From an uncultured bacterium (GTDB lineage: Bacteria; Verrucomicrobiota; Lentisphaeria; Victivallales; UBA1829): a stretch of 64,000 nucleotides of DNA. The notes under the pieces were generated by a model. The model was not told the origin of the DNA. It searched no databases and was given only the letters and a program-made list of their open reading frames with translations. This document shows positions 6,623 to 14,759 of the stretch, in pieces. Every line of letters starts with the position of its first letter. Position 1 is the stretch's first letter. Location of the stretch: assembly GCA_900549415.1 (NCBI GenBank), contig URNX01000005.1:1-64000 (forward strand), written 5' to 3'. The position numbers and the translations under genes were made by a program.

Positions 6623-9600
6623 TTCTGAATCTCCTTATTCTTTGTGTTGAAATCAATCAGTCCGAATTCGAGACGGTTGCAGTACGCCTGTTTCGAGTTA
6701 AAACAGGAACCGAACCGCTTTTTCTGCGAGTCGTTGACGATCATCTCAAAACCGATTTGACCGCAAGCCGGAAGCCCGGACGGGAACTCAAGACGGAACT
6801 TCCACTCCTTCGCATCGGAGACAACTTTCAGCTTGCAGTTTTTTCCCTTCCAGAAATCCCCCCAAAGCTGAAGCTGTTTGCCTTCCGGATCGCGCGGAGT
6901 GATGAACGCCCGCACCGTCGCAGCCGTATAAACTTCCGGATGAGCGCCGAACCGCATCGGATCGAAATCGAAAAACAGCTCGGCGGAATCGGTCTCCCAC
7001 GCCGGACGCTTTCCGGAGACTCCGGCGTCGGTTGCATCGGGGACGGTTCCCTCGACGACCAGTTTTCCGTTTTCGCGGAACACGCGGCAGACGGCAGGGC
7101 CGGCGGGAACCGGAATTCCGGCGGAAACGTTCCCGCTCTCAACGACCCGGGCTTTCACCCGGGAAATGCGGGAATCGCAGCTGATGCGGATTTCCCCGGT
7201 CTCTCCGTTCGTGCCGCCAAACGCAACCGGAACGATAAGGGATAGTCTCTTTTCCGGTTCGATCCGGAACGCTGTAAGTTTCTTTGACACGACCGCGCCG
7301 CCGAGCCCGACAACGCCTTTCTGCGGATCGGAGGATTCATTTTTCAGTTCCAGCACGGCAAACTCGCCGAAATCGTTTTTGTAAATCCGCAGGAGCGGAA
7401 CCGCGGCGACCGGATTCTCGACAAGCGGTTTCAGCGATTCCAGTTTCCGCAGGAATTCCCCGCGACTCATCGCTCCCTGCTCAAGATAGAACGGCTCGAC
7501 TCCAACCGGAAGAATCCCGGCCTTGAGCGGATTGCCGAACATATCCAGAACCTCCAGCCCGCGCAGATCCATGCGGAGACCTTTTCTGTACCGGAAATTC
7601 CAGAGTGCGGCGATCAGTCTTCCGTCGCGCCGTTCAAATCCGTACAGAATGATTCCCTGATCGAACTTCCGTTTCAGGACAGGGCGCGCCCCCTCGAACA
7701 GGCGCGCCATGGCGTTGAAAACGACCGCGCTCTCGTTCGGGACCGTATCGAAAAGCGACGAACCGGGGAACTCCGGAACAAGCACGTTCCGGAATATCTG
7801 CCTGGAGGAAATAAACGGAGACTGTCCCACGCCCTCCCCGAGGTCGACCAGAAAACGCCATGCGCAATGGTACGCCTTCTGCTTCATCTCCGGCTTGCCG
7901 CGCTCCACATCATAGAGGTAATAAAGTTCCGTATTCCAAAGCGGAATATCAGCAACCGCGCGCACCTGTTTCCGGAAGTTTTCAATCGTCAAATCCGCAG
8001 GAACCGGTGAACCGAGTTCACGGCTTGAATAGGGATGGAATCCCGCAATGTCAATATTCTTGAACCCTCCAAGACGGATGCACTCATCCAGCCAGCCCGT
8101 CCCGTCCGCGCCGAAATCGCTGGTCAGACAGAACGCCGCGATCTTCGCCGCCGGATCCGCCTTGCGGATCGCCTTCACCGCGGACGCCAGATAGGTGTTG
8201 TAGTTTGCCGGCCAGAGATGAAGATTCGGCTCATTCAGAATTTCATACGCCTGAATCTTTCCCTTCAGGTGTTCCGCGACCGCCGAAACATATTTTTCCC
8301 AGAGTTCGAGCGGGGGCAGAATGACATGCTTCGCATTCCAGCCGCCCATGTCGGGTTCCTGACGCCTGCTGAGCTTGCGCACCCATTCCGGCTGCGGTTC
8401 ATTCATCGACCAGCCGCGGAACGGCTCAACGAACTCGACGCGTCCAAGAACCGGAAGAAGCTCTATATTGTATTTTTTATAAACCGCCATCGAACGGTCG
8501 GTATGCGTGAAATCAAACTTGCCCTGCTCCGGCTCAACCGCCGACCACTGGGTTGCCGACATCCCGCCGTCGTGCTCGCGCATCAGACGCACACCGATCC
8601 GCGACAGCATCTCCGGAACGCGTTCAAACGGAGCGTTCCCCACCTGATACCCCGCGCGGAAAAGCTTCGGCGGAATTGCATAGTCGAGTCCTCCGCAACC
8701 CCCGACGCAGGGCTCCTTCATCAGATCAAGCGGACGCGCCGTATATTTGCCGACAACCGAATAGAAACCTTCGTAACAGCGGTCCGCGCCGTCTACGGCG
8801 ACCCGCACCGAACCGTAACGGGTCAGAGGCACATCAAACGAAAAATTTTTCCCGCTCTCCGCATCCAGAACCACTTCAAACGGACGGCGGAAAAGCTCGG
8901 TTCCGGACAGGGAATCGAATCCGCGGACCGTCAAATTCCGGCGAACGGCTGATTTGCTCCGGTTGTAGACATTCAGAGTCAGTTTCGCATTCTTCTGTTC
9001 CTTCTCGTACAGACGGTCGGAAGAGGAAACGGAGGCTTCCAGCACCGTTTCCGGAACGGCCGCGGCTTTGGAGGTTTCATAGACAGCAAGATCATCCAGC
9101 CAGGTGGAGCCGCGCGGAACATTCTTCTCGTAATGTACTCCAGGCGGAATCTGAATGTGCCATTCCGTCCCGCTCTTCCCCGTGTTGAACGTGAAAGAAT
9201 AATTTTTGTACGCTTTGTCAAGCGTCCACACCCGGGCATGAACATTCCAGGAGCTGTTGACGACGTTGTAAATGATCAACCGGATTTTTGCCCCGGGGGC
9301 ATCGCTTTTTGCTTTGACGGAAACCGTGTAATCCGTCTCCGGTTTCAGCTGAAAAGATTTTGTGTGCAGTTCGTAGAATTCCCCGTTCGGGTTTTCGATT
9401 TTGAGTGCGCGTTTCCCGGATGCGGCATCCGTATCCGTTTTCAGCGGCAGGAATTTCAGCCCCGGATTCACTTCCGGTTCCAGAATCCGGACAATTGCAA
9501 AACCGTCCGTTCCCATTTCAAAGCCGGAATTGAAAACAAGATTTTCCGCAGCGCCGGCTGCCAGTGCGGAAAAGAAAAGTGCGGATAAGAGCCTCTTCAT
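6619..9600 (-). CDS. Large secreted clan GH-A (GH39-like) glycoside hydrolase with flanking carbohydrate-binding modules, cassette A
   Basis: The 993-residue product has a signal peptide (1-18), a CBM4/9-like beta-sandwich (about 19-175, starting LVFNSGFEMG and ending STWLDDLAVYE), a linker beta-domain, a TIM barrel (about 300-640) and a C-terminal CBM9-like domain (about 835-990). The barrel shows the clan GH-A pair: acid/base Glu457 in ILNEPN and nucleophile Glu558 in LWNTELYYL. GH39 is the nearest family I recognise, but GH5-like relatives cannot be excluded. The ATG at 9600 has AAGGAG upstream. It lies 13 bp after the pseudopilin gene and overlaps the small binding-protein gene. Substrate unknown, probably an extracellular plant or host glycan. 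Confidence 0.78.
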   Translation of the reverse strand: MKRLLSALFFSALAAGAAENLVFNSGFEMGTDGFAIVRILEPEVNPGLKFLPLKTDTDAASGKRALKIENPNGEFYELHTKSFQLKPETDYTVSVKAKSDAPGAKIRLIIYNVVNSSWNVHARVWTLDKAYKNYSFTFNTGKSGTEWHIQIPPGVHYEKNVPRGSTWLDDLAVYETSKAAAVPETVLEASVSSSDRLYEKEQKNAKLTLNVYNRSKSAVRRNLTVRGFDSLSGTELFRRPFEVVLDAESGKNFSFDVPLTRYGSVRVAVDGADRCYEGFYSVVGKYTARPLDLMKEPCVGGCGGLDYAIPPKLFRAGYQVGNAPFERVPEMLSRIGVRLMREHDGGMSATQWSAVEPEQGKFDFTHTDRSMAVYKKYNIELLPVLGRVEFVEPFRGWSMNEPQPEWVRKLSRRQEPDMGGWNAKHVILPPLELWEKYVSAVAEHLKGKIQAYEILNEPNLHLWPANYNTYLASAVKAIRKADPAAKIAAFCLTSDFGADGTGWLDECIRLGGFKNIDIAGFHPYSSRELGSPVPADLTIENFRKQVRAVADIPLWNTELYYLYDVERGKPEMKQKAYHCAWRFLVDLGEGVGQSPFISSRQIFRNVLVPEFPGSSLFDTVPNESAVVFNAMARLFEGARPVLKRKFDQGIILYGFERRDGRLIAALWNFRYRKGLRMDLRGLEVLDMFGNPLKAGILPVGVEPFYLEQGAMSRGEFLRKLESLKPLVENPVAAVPLLRIYKNDFGEFAVLELKNESSDPQKGVVGLGGAVVSKKLTAFRIEPEKRLSLIVPVAFGGTNGETGEIRISCDSRISRVKARVVESGNVSAGIPVPAGPAVCRVFRENGKLVVEGTVPDATDAGVSGKRPAWETDSAELFFDFDPMRFGAHPEVYTAATVRAFITPRDPEGKQLQLWGDFWKGKNCKLKVVSDAKEWKFRLEFPSGLPACGQIGFEMIVNDSQKKRFGSCFNSKQAYCNRLEFGLIDFNTKNKEIQK

Positions 9601-9613
9601 TTTTTCTCCTTGA

Positions 9614-10450
9614 TCAGGGCCAATATGGATTTGAACCGTTTTCCATGACAAACGGCGCATAATAACGCATGCATTGTTCCGTCCAGTTCAACGCCTGCAC
9701 TGCCTGATAGCTGTTCAGAAGCTGAACATGCCCGTCGACAAAAAGATTGTTGTCCGACCAGCCGGAATGGCGGCGGGCAAACGACGCGTAAACGACGGAC
9801 AGAGAATGAACATCGAGAGTCGCCCTTGAGCGGTCGGCGTCATCCCGGCTCACACCAAAACCGTCGCGCGAATATTTCAGGACATCCCATACGGTTGTGG
9901 TTTTCGAAGGATATCTGCATTTCGGAATCAGCTTCCAGTTCGGCTGTCCGGCATAGCGGTACGTGATTTTGCCGTTCATCGCAAGATTGGTCATCTTGCG
10001 GGTCCTGTCGCTCCCGTTCGCCGAGGTGACAATGTCGTCCTGTCCGGCGGGACAGATGAACACGGTTTTGTCCGGAGCGCCGTTTTTCGGGAAATTCTTC
10101 CCCTGCGCATACGGCCAGAGCATCATAACCCAGTTGACATTGTTGTCGACATCAGGCATCATCTCGTCCAGGTACGCAGGAACATGATAGTCGCCGTTGT
10201 CCGATCCGTACATTGCAACACCAAACCCGATCTGCTTGAAATTTCCGGCGCAGCTGATCGCATTTGCCTTTGCTCTTGCCACATTCAGGGCGGGCAGAAG
10301 CATGCCGGCAAGGATTGCGATGATCGCAATTACCACGAGGAGCTCTATAAGGGTGAACCTGTTGGATTTGCTCCCACGGGCGGCACGATGCGCCGCCGAA
10401 TTGTTTTTCATGACGTTTCCGGCCGTTTGTTCTGAAATCTCTTTTTTCAT
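9614..10450 (-). CDS. Pseudopilin-type protein, cassette A
   Basis: This 278-residue protein has a long basic leader, then FTLIELLVVIAIIAILAGM and a soluble domain ending in LFVDGHVQLL, the DG-motif feature of H-X9-DG pseudopilins. I start it at 10450, where GAGG lies at good spacing; an ATG nine bases upstream sits too close to that site. Arg, not Gly, precedes the Phe of the prepilin cleavage site. It is the first gene of a three-gene minus-strand operon with the large hydrolase and the binding protein, read from the promoter at 10497-10525. It may form an inner-membrane or periplasmic fibre associated with secretion or substrate handling; this is inference. Confidence 0.88.
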   Translation of the reverse strand: MKKEISEQTAGNVMKNNSAAHRAARGSKSNRFTLIELLVVIAIIAILAGMLLPALNVARAKANAISCAGNFKQIGFGVAMYGSDNGDYHVPAYLDEMMPDVDNNVNWVMMLWPYAQGKNFPKNGAPDKTVFICPAGQDDIVTSANGSDRTRKMTNLAMNGKITYRYAGQPNWKLIPKCRYPSKTTTVWDVLKYSRDGFGVSRDDADRSRATLDVHSLSVVYASFARRHSGWSDNNLFVDGHVQLLNSYQAVQALNWTEQCMRYYAPFVMENGSNPYWP

Positions 10451-10470
10451 TATTTTCATTCCTCTGTTTA

Positions 10471-10499
10471 TTGACATTCTAGCCGTTCTTTGCTATATT
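10471..10499 (+). promoter_or_regulatory. Promoter of the cassette A AraC gene
   Basis: TTGACA (10471-10476), a 17-bp spacer and TATATT (10494-10499) form a near-consensus promoter. Its -10 overlaps that of the divergent operon promoter, so the two promoters cannot easily be occupied at once. Confidence 0.75.
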
Positions 10500-10525
10500 A
10501 TACACGGAAAACTCAATAAAAACAA
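10497..10525 (-). promoter_or_regulatory. Promoter of cassette A operon
   Basis: On the minus strand, TTGTTT (10520-10525) and the perfect -10 TATAAT (10497-10502) are 17 bp apart. The same arrangement is seen in cassette B at 18695-18723. Confidence 0.75.
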
Positions 10526-10555
10526 TGGGAAAACAAGAAAAAAACTTGCGATTTT

Positions 10556-11395
10556 ATGAAAACAGAAACCGATAAAAACGGCGTTCTTTTCAACACGGTC
10601 ATGATCAGTTATGCGAACCAGCTGAATCTGGAACTTCATGAATCTTCGTTTGCGAATTTTGAATGCAATACCAGAAACAGCTACCCGTTCAACCGCCTCT
10701 TTGCCGTTTCATTCTCAAACGGAAAACCTTCGGTCGTCAGCAATTACGAAACCGGGGAACAGCTCGAAATGAAACCGGGACACCTCTATTTTTTCAGTTG
10801 CGGATTCCCGCTCGCATTCCATTTCAGAGAAGGAACGGGATTCTTTGCGTTTCATTTCAATCTGCGCTACTGCGCGTATCAGGACGTTTTTCTCTCCGAA
10901 CGGTTCATGCGGGAACTCTACGATCCGGAATTCATCAAAGTGCTTGAAACCGAATTCAAAAACGCCTCCGACATTTCCGCCGCCTTTCTCATCAAAGGGC
11001 TTCTCTTTCAAAAAGTCTCCAAGATTTTCCCGAAAGAGAAACAGCTTTTCCGCGAAGACAGTTTCCACAAGTACCGCGAACTGTTCGAATACATTTCAAA
11101 ACACGTCAGCGCGAAACTCACGGTCGCCGAACTCGCGGAAGTCTCCGGCATGACGCGCGACCTGCTCTCCAAAAACTTTTCGCGCGACATCGGCATTCCG
11201 TTGAAAAAATATCTCTCGAACATTCTCCTCTCCCGCGCGGAACTGCTCCTCCGCAACAAAGAACTCACCGTCCGTGAAATCGCGCGTCTGCTCGACTTCA
11301 ACGACGAATATTACTTCTCCCATTTCTTCCGCCGCCAGACGGGGCTCGCTCCCGGACAGTACCGGAAGCAGCAGCTCGAAATGTTCAAGCAATGA
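10556..11395 (+). CDS. AraC-family transcriptional regulator of cassette A
   Basis: The 279-residue regulator has an N-terminal cupin-like sensor (about 1-160) and a C-terminal AraC DNA-binding domain (about 175-275; REIARLLDFNDEYYFSHFF). It is divergent from the cassette A operon, from overlapping promoters, and very probably controls it and itself. No good Shine-Dalgarno site precedes the ATG at 10556; its paralogue at 18755 also lacks one, and the two leaders are similar (CTTGCGATTTTATG and TTTGCAATTTCATG). Over 11177-11292 the DNA is 115/116 identical to 19376-19491 in the paralogue, far closer than the sensor halves. Ligand unknown, probably a product released by the cassette A hydrolase. 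Confidence 0.9.
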   Translation: MKTETDKNGVLFNTVMISYANQLNLELHESSFANFECNTRNSYPFNRLFAVSFSNGKPSVVSNYETGEQLEMKPGHLYFFSCGFPLAFHFREGTGFFAFHFNLRYCAYQDVFLSERFMRELYDPEFIKVLETEFKNASDISAAFLIKGLLFQKVSKIFPKEKQLFREDSFHKYRELFEYISKHVSAKLTVAELAEVSGMTRDLLSKNFSRDIGIPLKKYLSNILLSRAELLLRNKELTVREIARLLDFNDEYYFSHFFRRQTGLAPGQYRKQQLEMFKQ

Positions 11396-11404
11396 GCGTG
11401 CCGG

Positions 11405-13912
11405 TCATGCAAACCGGACACGCTCCCCGGCTCTCAGAATCCGATTAACGGGATGAGCAAGCTCATCAATTTTCATTTCGCGCAGATTCAGAGTTCCTCC
11501 GAGCACTTCCAGAAGCGACTCATTTGCACTGCGCGAGAAAACGCCCCACGCGGCGCCGCAAGACCAGAAACAGCGGAAATCACCGGGAACCGCAGGCGCG
11601 AATTCCAGCCGCCCGGCGCTCAAGTCACAGCGGAAACCGGAAGCGGCAAGCAGAAGCGAATGCGCCGCCATGCTGCGGATATAGCTGCTGCCGCATTCAC
11701 ATTCATTCCACGGATTCCGGTTCGAGCCGTTGTGACGGTCCCGGACCGCTTTGACGATCCGGCGGGCAAGATCCGGCTTTCCGTGCTGAATCAGCTCCGC
11801 GGCAAACGCATACTCGAAACCGGGCATTGTCTCATCCGCATACGGAAGCGGCGCGTGCGGAATTTCGGGCGACTCCGCCTGCGAACAGATCATCGTTCCG
11901 CCCTCCCCCGCAAGCGCGAAAAGGCGGCATGCGTTGAAGCGGTCGCCGAAGTCGGGAACAAAATTCCGGCGGAAGATCGTCTCCAGCGCCGTTTTGCTCT
12001 TCTCCTCGTCGAACACGCGCGGAAGTCCGAGCAGGGAAGCGTGCCACTGTCCCTGCAACTGCGAAATCATCGTCCCGTGAACCAGCTGATAGCGAATTTC
12101 GCGACGTGCGGAATCCCAGTAGAATTCATCCAGCGTCGTCGGGTTGTCGATCTCACAGAGCCCCGCGTTCTGCGGAAGACCGTCCAGCGCTTCATGAGAA
12201 TGATAATTGAGCTTCTGGATGAAATTCGTCCCATCGAAAAGTTCGCTGTTCAGACACGCGGTTCCGCGGTCGGCAATCCGTTTCCAGAGCGCGGCGGAGG
12301 CGGTGTCGCCGACGGCTTCCGCGAGTTCGGTTCCGGCGCGGAGCGCGGCAAGATACATGCCGGACAGCCAGCCGTTCGGACCGAACAGGTCAACATCGAG
12401 CGTATTGTGCTGGCGTCCGGTCAGGATTCCGCTCTGTTCCGGGTCCCAGAGGTCGCGGTTTTCCGGACTCCATGCGTATTCCAGAGCCTTGCGGATCGCG
12501 GGATAATGACGGTGCAGCCACGCGTCGTCGCCCGAAAGTTTCCACTCGCGGTACGCGCGGATGATGCAGCCGAACTGTCCGTCCGCCGCTCCGCGCGATC
12601 TCGAAAAACGCGGAAAACAGATACGCATCGGCATCTCGCCGGAGGGACGCACATTCCGCTCGAACTCAACAGTCCGCATCGCCCGTTCCAGTTCGGGGAA
12701 GAGATACGCAAGCGTGTATTCGTAGGAAAACACGTGGTTGCAGGAACCGGTGCACGAACCTCTGTCGACGCCGCTACCCTCATAGCAGAACGGGGTTCCG
12801 TCCGGTGCGCGCAGAACGGTCGTGGTTTTCAGAACCGACATGGCGGCTCCGGCGGCGTCGATGAACTCCGGCGGAAGTGTGGAATCGTAAAACGCGCGGC
12901 GGAAACGGTCGGTCTCCTCAAACAGACGGCCGAAGCCCGAAAGCATGTAACTTGCGGCGGATTCGGCGGATGCGAAACGCGCGGCATGAAGGTTCACAAA
13001 CGGCCGATCCGAAATCCAGGAGTTGCGGTTCTCCGGAACGCGCCAGGCGAAGACAAAACGGAACTCCGTTTCCGCGCCCGCGGGAACTTTGCGTTCCGCG
13101 GCGACGAGCGCGTGACAGCGCAGATCCAGCACGCCGCCCGGAACGCTTTTCTCCCGGAACCGACGCGTCAGCCCCGTACCGTCGCGATGCGGAATCGGCG
13201 CGGCGGCGTGAAGCCGTTCAAAATAGAGGGAAAGCCCGTCGAAGAAATCGTGCGCCTCCATATTGACCTGAAGTGAGACGTTTTTCGCATCAGTCGCAAT
13301 TGCGAACTCTCCGCGCGGCGCGTCTTTCAGCGATTCCTCCCCGGGACGCATCACGACGCCATGGTAAAAACCTGTCAGTGGTTCGTTCAGGCAGACCGGC
13401 TCCCAGAGGTTGTCCGCGACAAGAACGACGGTATAGGAGAGCTCCGATTCGCCATTGTTCTCCACGCGGATCCGGAACATCGCGCCGGGCAGCGAAGAAT
13501 CGTATTCATTCAGAGGAATCAGCGGGTTGAAAGCGGTCAGCACGACTTTTCCGGGGAACGCCGGATCGGAGAGCTCCAGCTCAGCAACCGGGAATTCGCC
13601 CGTGAATTTTGCACGGCGGAAACGCGGCACGCCCGCGAGAGTCTCCATCGGAACGCCGAAACCGTAATTGCAGGGGTCGCCGTTGCGCGGTCCGCGGTAG
13701 GGTCCGGCAAGCATGCGGACATCTTCCACAACGCCGTTCCGGATTGCGCGGATCATAAAATGCGTTCCGCCGTTGAAGGTGTTTTTCGCCGGACGGTTCA
13801 GGAGTTCCCAATCGATAAACTCTCCCGAACCGTTGATCCAGACGCATCCCGTTCCGATTCCGCCGAGCGGGAAACGGATTTCCTTTGTATATTCGTTCTC
13901 ATAAACAGGCAT
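11405..13912 (-). CDS. GH116-family (GBA2-type) glycoside hydrolase, last gene of cassette B operon
   Basis: The 835-residue product begins with IRFPLGGIGTGCVWINGSGE, the hallmark of the GBA2-like N-terminal domain, and has the GH116 (alpha/alpha)6 domain in its second half, with QHNTLDVDLFGPNGWLSGMY at about residues 495-520. GH116 enzymes are retaining beta-glucosidases, beta-xylosidases or beta-N-acetylglucosaminidases. No signal peptide is visible, so it probably acts in the cytoplasm on imported oligosaccharides or glycosides. The ATG at 13912 has only a distant AAAGG, a weak site. It lies 23 bp after the cassette B pseudopilin and appears to be the fourth gene of that operon. Exact specificity cannot be read from the sequence. 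Confidence 0.85.
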   Translation of the reverse strand: MPVYENEYTKEIRFPLGGIGTGCVWINGSGEFIDWELLNRPAKNTFNGGTHFMIRAIRNGVVEDVRMLAGPYRGPRNGDPCNYGFGVPMETLAGVPRFRRAKFTGEFPVAELELSDPAFPGKVVLTAFNPLIPLNEYDSSLPGAMFRIRVENNGESELSYTVVLVADNLWEPVCLNEPLTGFYHGVVMRPGEESLKDAPRGEFAIATDAKNVSLQVNMEAHDFFDGLSLYFERLHAAAPIPHRDGTGLTRRFREKSVPGGVLDLRCHALVAAERKVPAGAETEFRFVFAWRVPENRNSWISDRPFVNLHAARFASAESAASYMLSGFGRLFEETDRFRRAFYDSTLPPEFIDAAGAAMSVLKTTTVLRAPDGTPFCYEGSGVDRGSCTGSCNHVFSYEYTLAYLFPELERAMRTVEFERNVRPSGEMPMRICFPRFSRSRGAADGQFGCIIRAYREWKLSGDDAWLHRHYPAIRKALEYAWSPENRDLWDPEQSGILTGRQHNTLDVDLFGPNGWLSGMYLAALRAGTELAEAVGDTASAALWKRIADRGTACLNSELFDGTNFIQKLNYHSHEALDGLPQNAGLCEIDNPTTLDEFYWDSARREIRYQLVHGTMISQLQGQWHASLLGLPRVFDEEKSKTALETIFRRNFVPDFGDRFNACRLFALAGEGGTMICSQAESPEIPHAPLPYADETMPGFEYAFAAELIQHGKPDLARRIVKAVRDRHNGSNRNPWNECECGSSYIRSMAAHSLLLAASGFRCDLSAGRLEFAPAVPGDFRCFWSCGAAWGVFSRSANESLLEVLGGTLNLREMKIDELAHPVNRILRAGERVRFA

Positions 13913-13935
13913 GGTGCTTGATTGCCTTTCGCAGT

Positions 13936-14697
13936 TTAACGCCAGTAGGGATTGCGGCCGTCAACATCTACATACGGACCCGCGTAACGCACGTAAAATG
14001 TATCGTTCGAAACTCTGATAAAATCCAAAGTCTGCGCATGACCGTCGACAAACAGATGATTGCTCATTCCCATATGCCGGGGAGCAAGATTGTTTATCAC
14101 CTCAGCATGGTTGTGAGGATCCAAAATCCGGTCCCACGTGACAGCAGCAGAAGAACCTCTTGGAATCAGATAGGTATCCCACATAATCGATATTTCCGAA
14201 GGACGGCTGCAGCGGGTCATCAGTTTTTTATCCGGGATTCCGCCCGGCTGAAGTTTCTTATTCCAGCACAAATTGGTAATAGCCCAGTACTTGGAGTCGT
14301 TGTGCCAGTGAAAAGTATCCTGCGGATCTCCGGCGGGACACATGAGCGGCGATGTCACTTTCTCAGCCTGGCCGGGATAATCCTTGCCGACCAGATACGG
14401 CCAGATGCGGCCGTACCAGGCGTTCTCATCCTGATTTTCTCCGAAAAGCATATAATCATCATTTGCATTGGAATACATAATCGACGCCGTTCCGACCTGC
14501 TTGAACTGGTTCAGACAGCTGATCGCGTGTCCTTTTGCACGAGCCGAGTTCAAAGCAGGAAGAAGCATCCCGGCGAGGATAGCGATGATCGCAATCGTCA
14601 CCAGGAGCTCTATAAGCGTAAACCTGCCGGATTTGCGCTTAAAATATGAAACAGGAGGTATGAAATATGAAATGGTTCTTCTGTTCGGAGTTTTCAT
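13936..14697 (-). CDS. Pseudopilin-type protein, cassette B
   Basis: The 253-residue protein has a leader of about 27 residues, then FTLIELLVTIAIIAILAGM and a soluble domain ending LFVDGHAQTLDF; the spacing H-x9-DG (RHMGMSNHLFVDG) fits the H-X9-DG pseudopilin group exactly. The residue before the cleavage-site Phe is Arg, with Gly at -2. The ATG at 14697 is chosen over an unlikely upstream extension that would run back into the large hydrolase gene. A GC-rich intercistronic hairpin (14722-14752) separates it from the preceding hydrolase gene, and GH116 follows after 23 bp. Its order in the operon (third) differs from cassettes A and C, where the pseudopilin is first. Confidence 0.88.
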   Translation of the reverse strand: MKTPNRRTISYFIPPVSYFKRKSGRFTLIELLVTIAIIAILAGMLLPALNSARAKGHAISCLNQFKQVGTASIMYSNANDDYMLFGENQDENAWYGRIWPYLVGKDYPGQAEKVTSPLMCPAGDPQDTFHWHNDSKYWAITNLCWNKKLQPGGIPDKKLMTRCSRPSEISIMWDTYLIPRGSSAAVTWDRILDPHNHAEVINNLAPRHMGMSNHLFVDGHAQTLDFIRVSNDTFYVRYAGPYVDVDGRNPYWR

Positions 14698-14721
14698 CGT
14701 GTTGCCTGCCTTTCTTTTTTT

Positions 14722-14752
14722 ACCGCCGCCGTCCGGAAGGAACGGCGGCGGT
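14722..14752. promoter_or_regulatory. Intercistronic GC-rich hairpin in cassette B
   Basis: ACCGCCGCCGT (14722-14732) and ACGGCGGCGGT (14742-14752) form a perfect 11-bp stem with a 9-base loop between the large hydrolase and pseudopilin genes. On the transcribed minus strand it is followed by A-rich, not U-rich, sequence, so RNA processing or stabilisation is more likely than termination. Confidence 0.6.
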
Positions 14753-14759
14753 GTTTCCT

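Noticed and set aside
10525..10556. Upstream short open frame (ATG at 10525) in the AraC leader, with a similar ATG at 18723 in the paralogue
   Set aside because: The two frames differ in phase and length, and the conserved CAATGG is explained by the -35 of the divergent promoter.
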